Shown piece after piece: positions 63,892 through 64,000 of a stretch of 64,000 nt of DNA. How positions within the stretch are numbered: position 1 is the stretch's first letter; each line of letters starts with the position of its first letter. Under the pieces are notes generated by a model that did no database searches, was not told the DNA's origin, and was given only the letters and a program-made list of their open reading frames with translations. The DNA is taken from the NCBI GenBank assembly GCA_003013855.2, contig PVNU02003862.1, forward strand, positions 496,001 through 560,000, given 5' to 3'. Position numbers and translations under genes: made by a program. The stretch is from Liriodendron chinense (Eukaryota; Streptophyta; Magnoliopsida; Magnoliales; Magnoliaceae).

Positions 63892-64000
63892 AAGGATGGC
63901 AACAAGTTGGGTTGGATCTAGGCTAGGCAAAGACTAGTCTCGACCCAACCGAGAGGCCCTAGACCTAAGTGTAGCCTAGGAGAGTGACTGCTTGCGATCA
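63892..64000. mobile_element. Possible start of another hAT-type element, cut by the window edge
   Basis: AAGGATGGCAACAAGTTGGG followed by TTGGATCTAGGC and CGACCCAACC-type words resembles the left ends of the GGGTTGGG-rich hAT elements at 4741 and 14522. The right end is outside the window. Confidence 0.45.

Larger units (their letters stand above)
50707..64000 (-). other. Presumed first CstF-77 intron(s), upstream exons not visible
   Basis: The family's N-terminal ~110 residues (KYWKQYVEA- and FMLNYVG-type segments) are not found here on either strand, so this 13.3 kb is probably intron, continuing past the edge. It holds the elements listed below; 50760-51400 has AT-rich sequence and a (GATGGT)n stretch near 51290-51320 with no recognised element. 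Confidence 0.6.

Overview
This window is nuclear DNA of a flowering plant with a large, repeat-rich genome. The evidence is one intron-rich plant gene with GT-AG introns, many L1-type LINEs, an RTE-type LINE, copia and other LTR remnants, tRNA-derived SINEs, and hAT, Mutator and PIF/Harbinger-type MITEs with readable target-site duplications (TSDs). The species cannot be named from the sequence. No prokaryotic, viral, CRISPR, rRNA or functional tRNA gene was seen.

The one recognisable host gene is on the minus strand: the plant orthologue of CstF-77 / Rna14 (cleavage stimulation factor subunit 3), the HAT-repeat scaffold of the mRNA 3'-end processing complex. I reconstructed 18 exons, from 50706 down to the stop codon at 8309-8311. 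All junctions are GT-AG and phase-consistent, giving about 648 codons plus stop. The N-terminal ~110 residues are not visible, so the first exon(s) and promoter must lie beyond 64000. The introns range from 84 bp to about 14.1 kb, and the large ones are built almost wholly from nested mobile elements.

Layout. 1-2950: copia pol/LTR remnant with a SINE inserted, then a 5'-truncated L1. 3060-8300: SINE, possible gene-fragment sequence, an 0.76-kb hAT element, microsatellite, and sequence downstream of CstF-77. 8309-14397: the last six exons. 14522-18716: hAT element carrying an LTR-like element that carries a second hAT. 19776-20035: near-perfect 111-bp inverted repeat followed by a SINE. 20512-32045: ten exons and MITEs, including a three-level nest at 27250-28739. 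32046-46123: a 14-kb intron holding a hairpin-forming ~63-bp tandem array (34040-45260), interrupted by L1 copies and LTR-like sequence and flanked by duplicated L1 tails. 46505-49560: RTE relic broken by an L1 and a SINE. 49587-50212: Harbinger-type MITE and SINE. 50364-50706: the two most upstream visible exons. 51400-58405: GATA-rich hAT copy and two L1s, one containing a MITE, a GATA-rich insert and a SINE. 58819-63840: a large element with ~400-bp inverted arms interrupted by a 1.4-kb hAT, and a second partial copy that shows the unoccupied site.

Functionally only CstF-77 is likely to make protein. All RT-bearing segments are broken by stops, frameshifts or insertions. The main interest is in the structural repeats (hairpin array, inverted repeat, GATA-rich hAT family, nested insertions) and in how an essential processing factor tolerates introns of this size and content.
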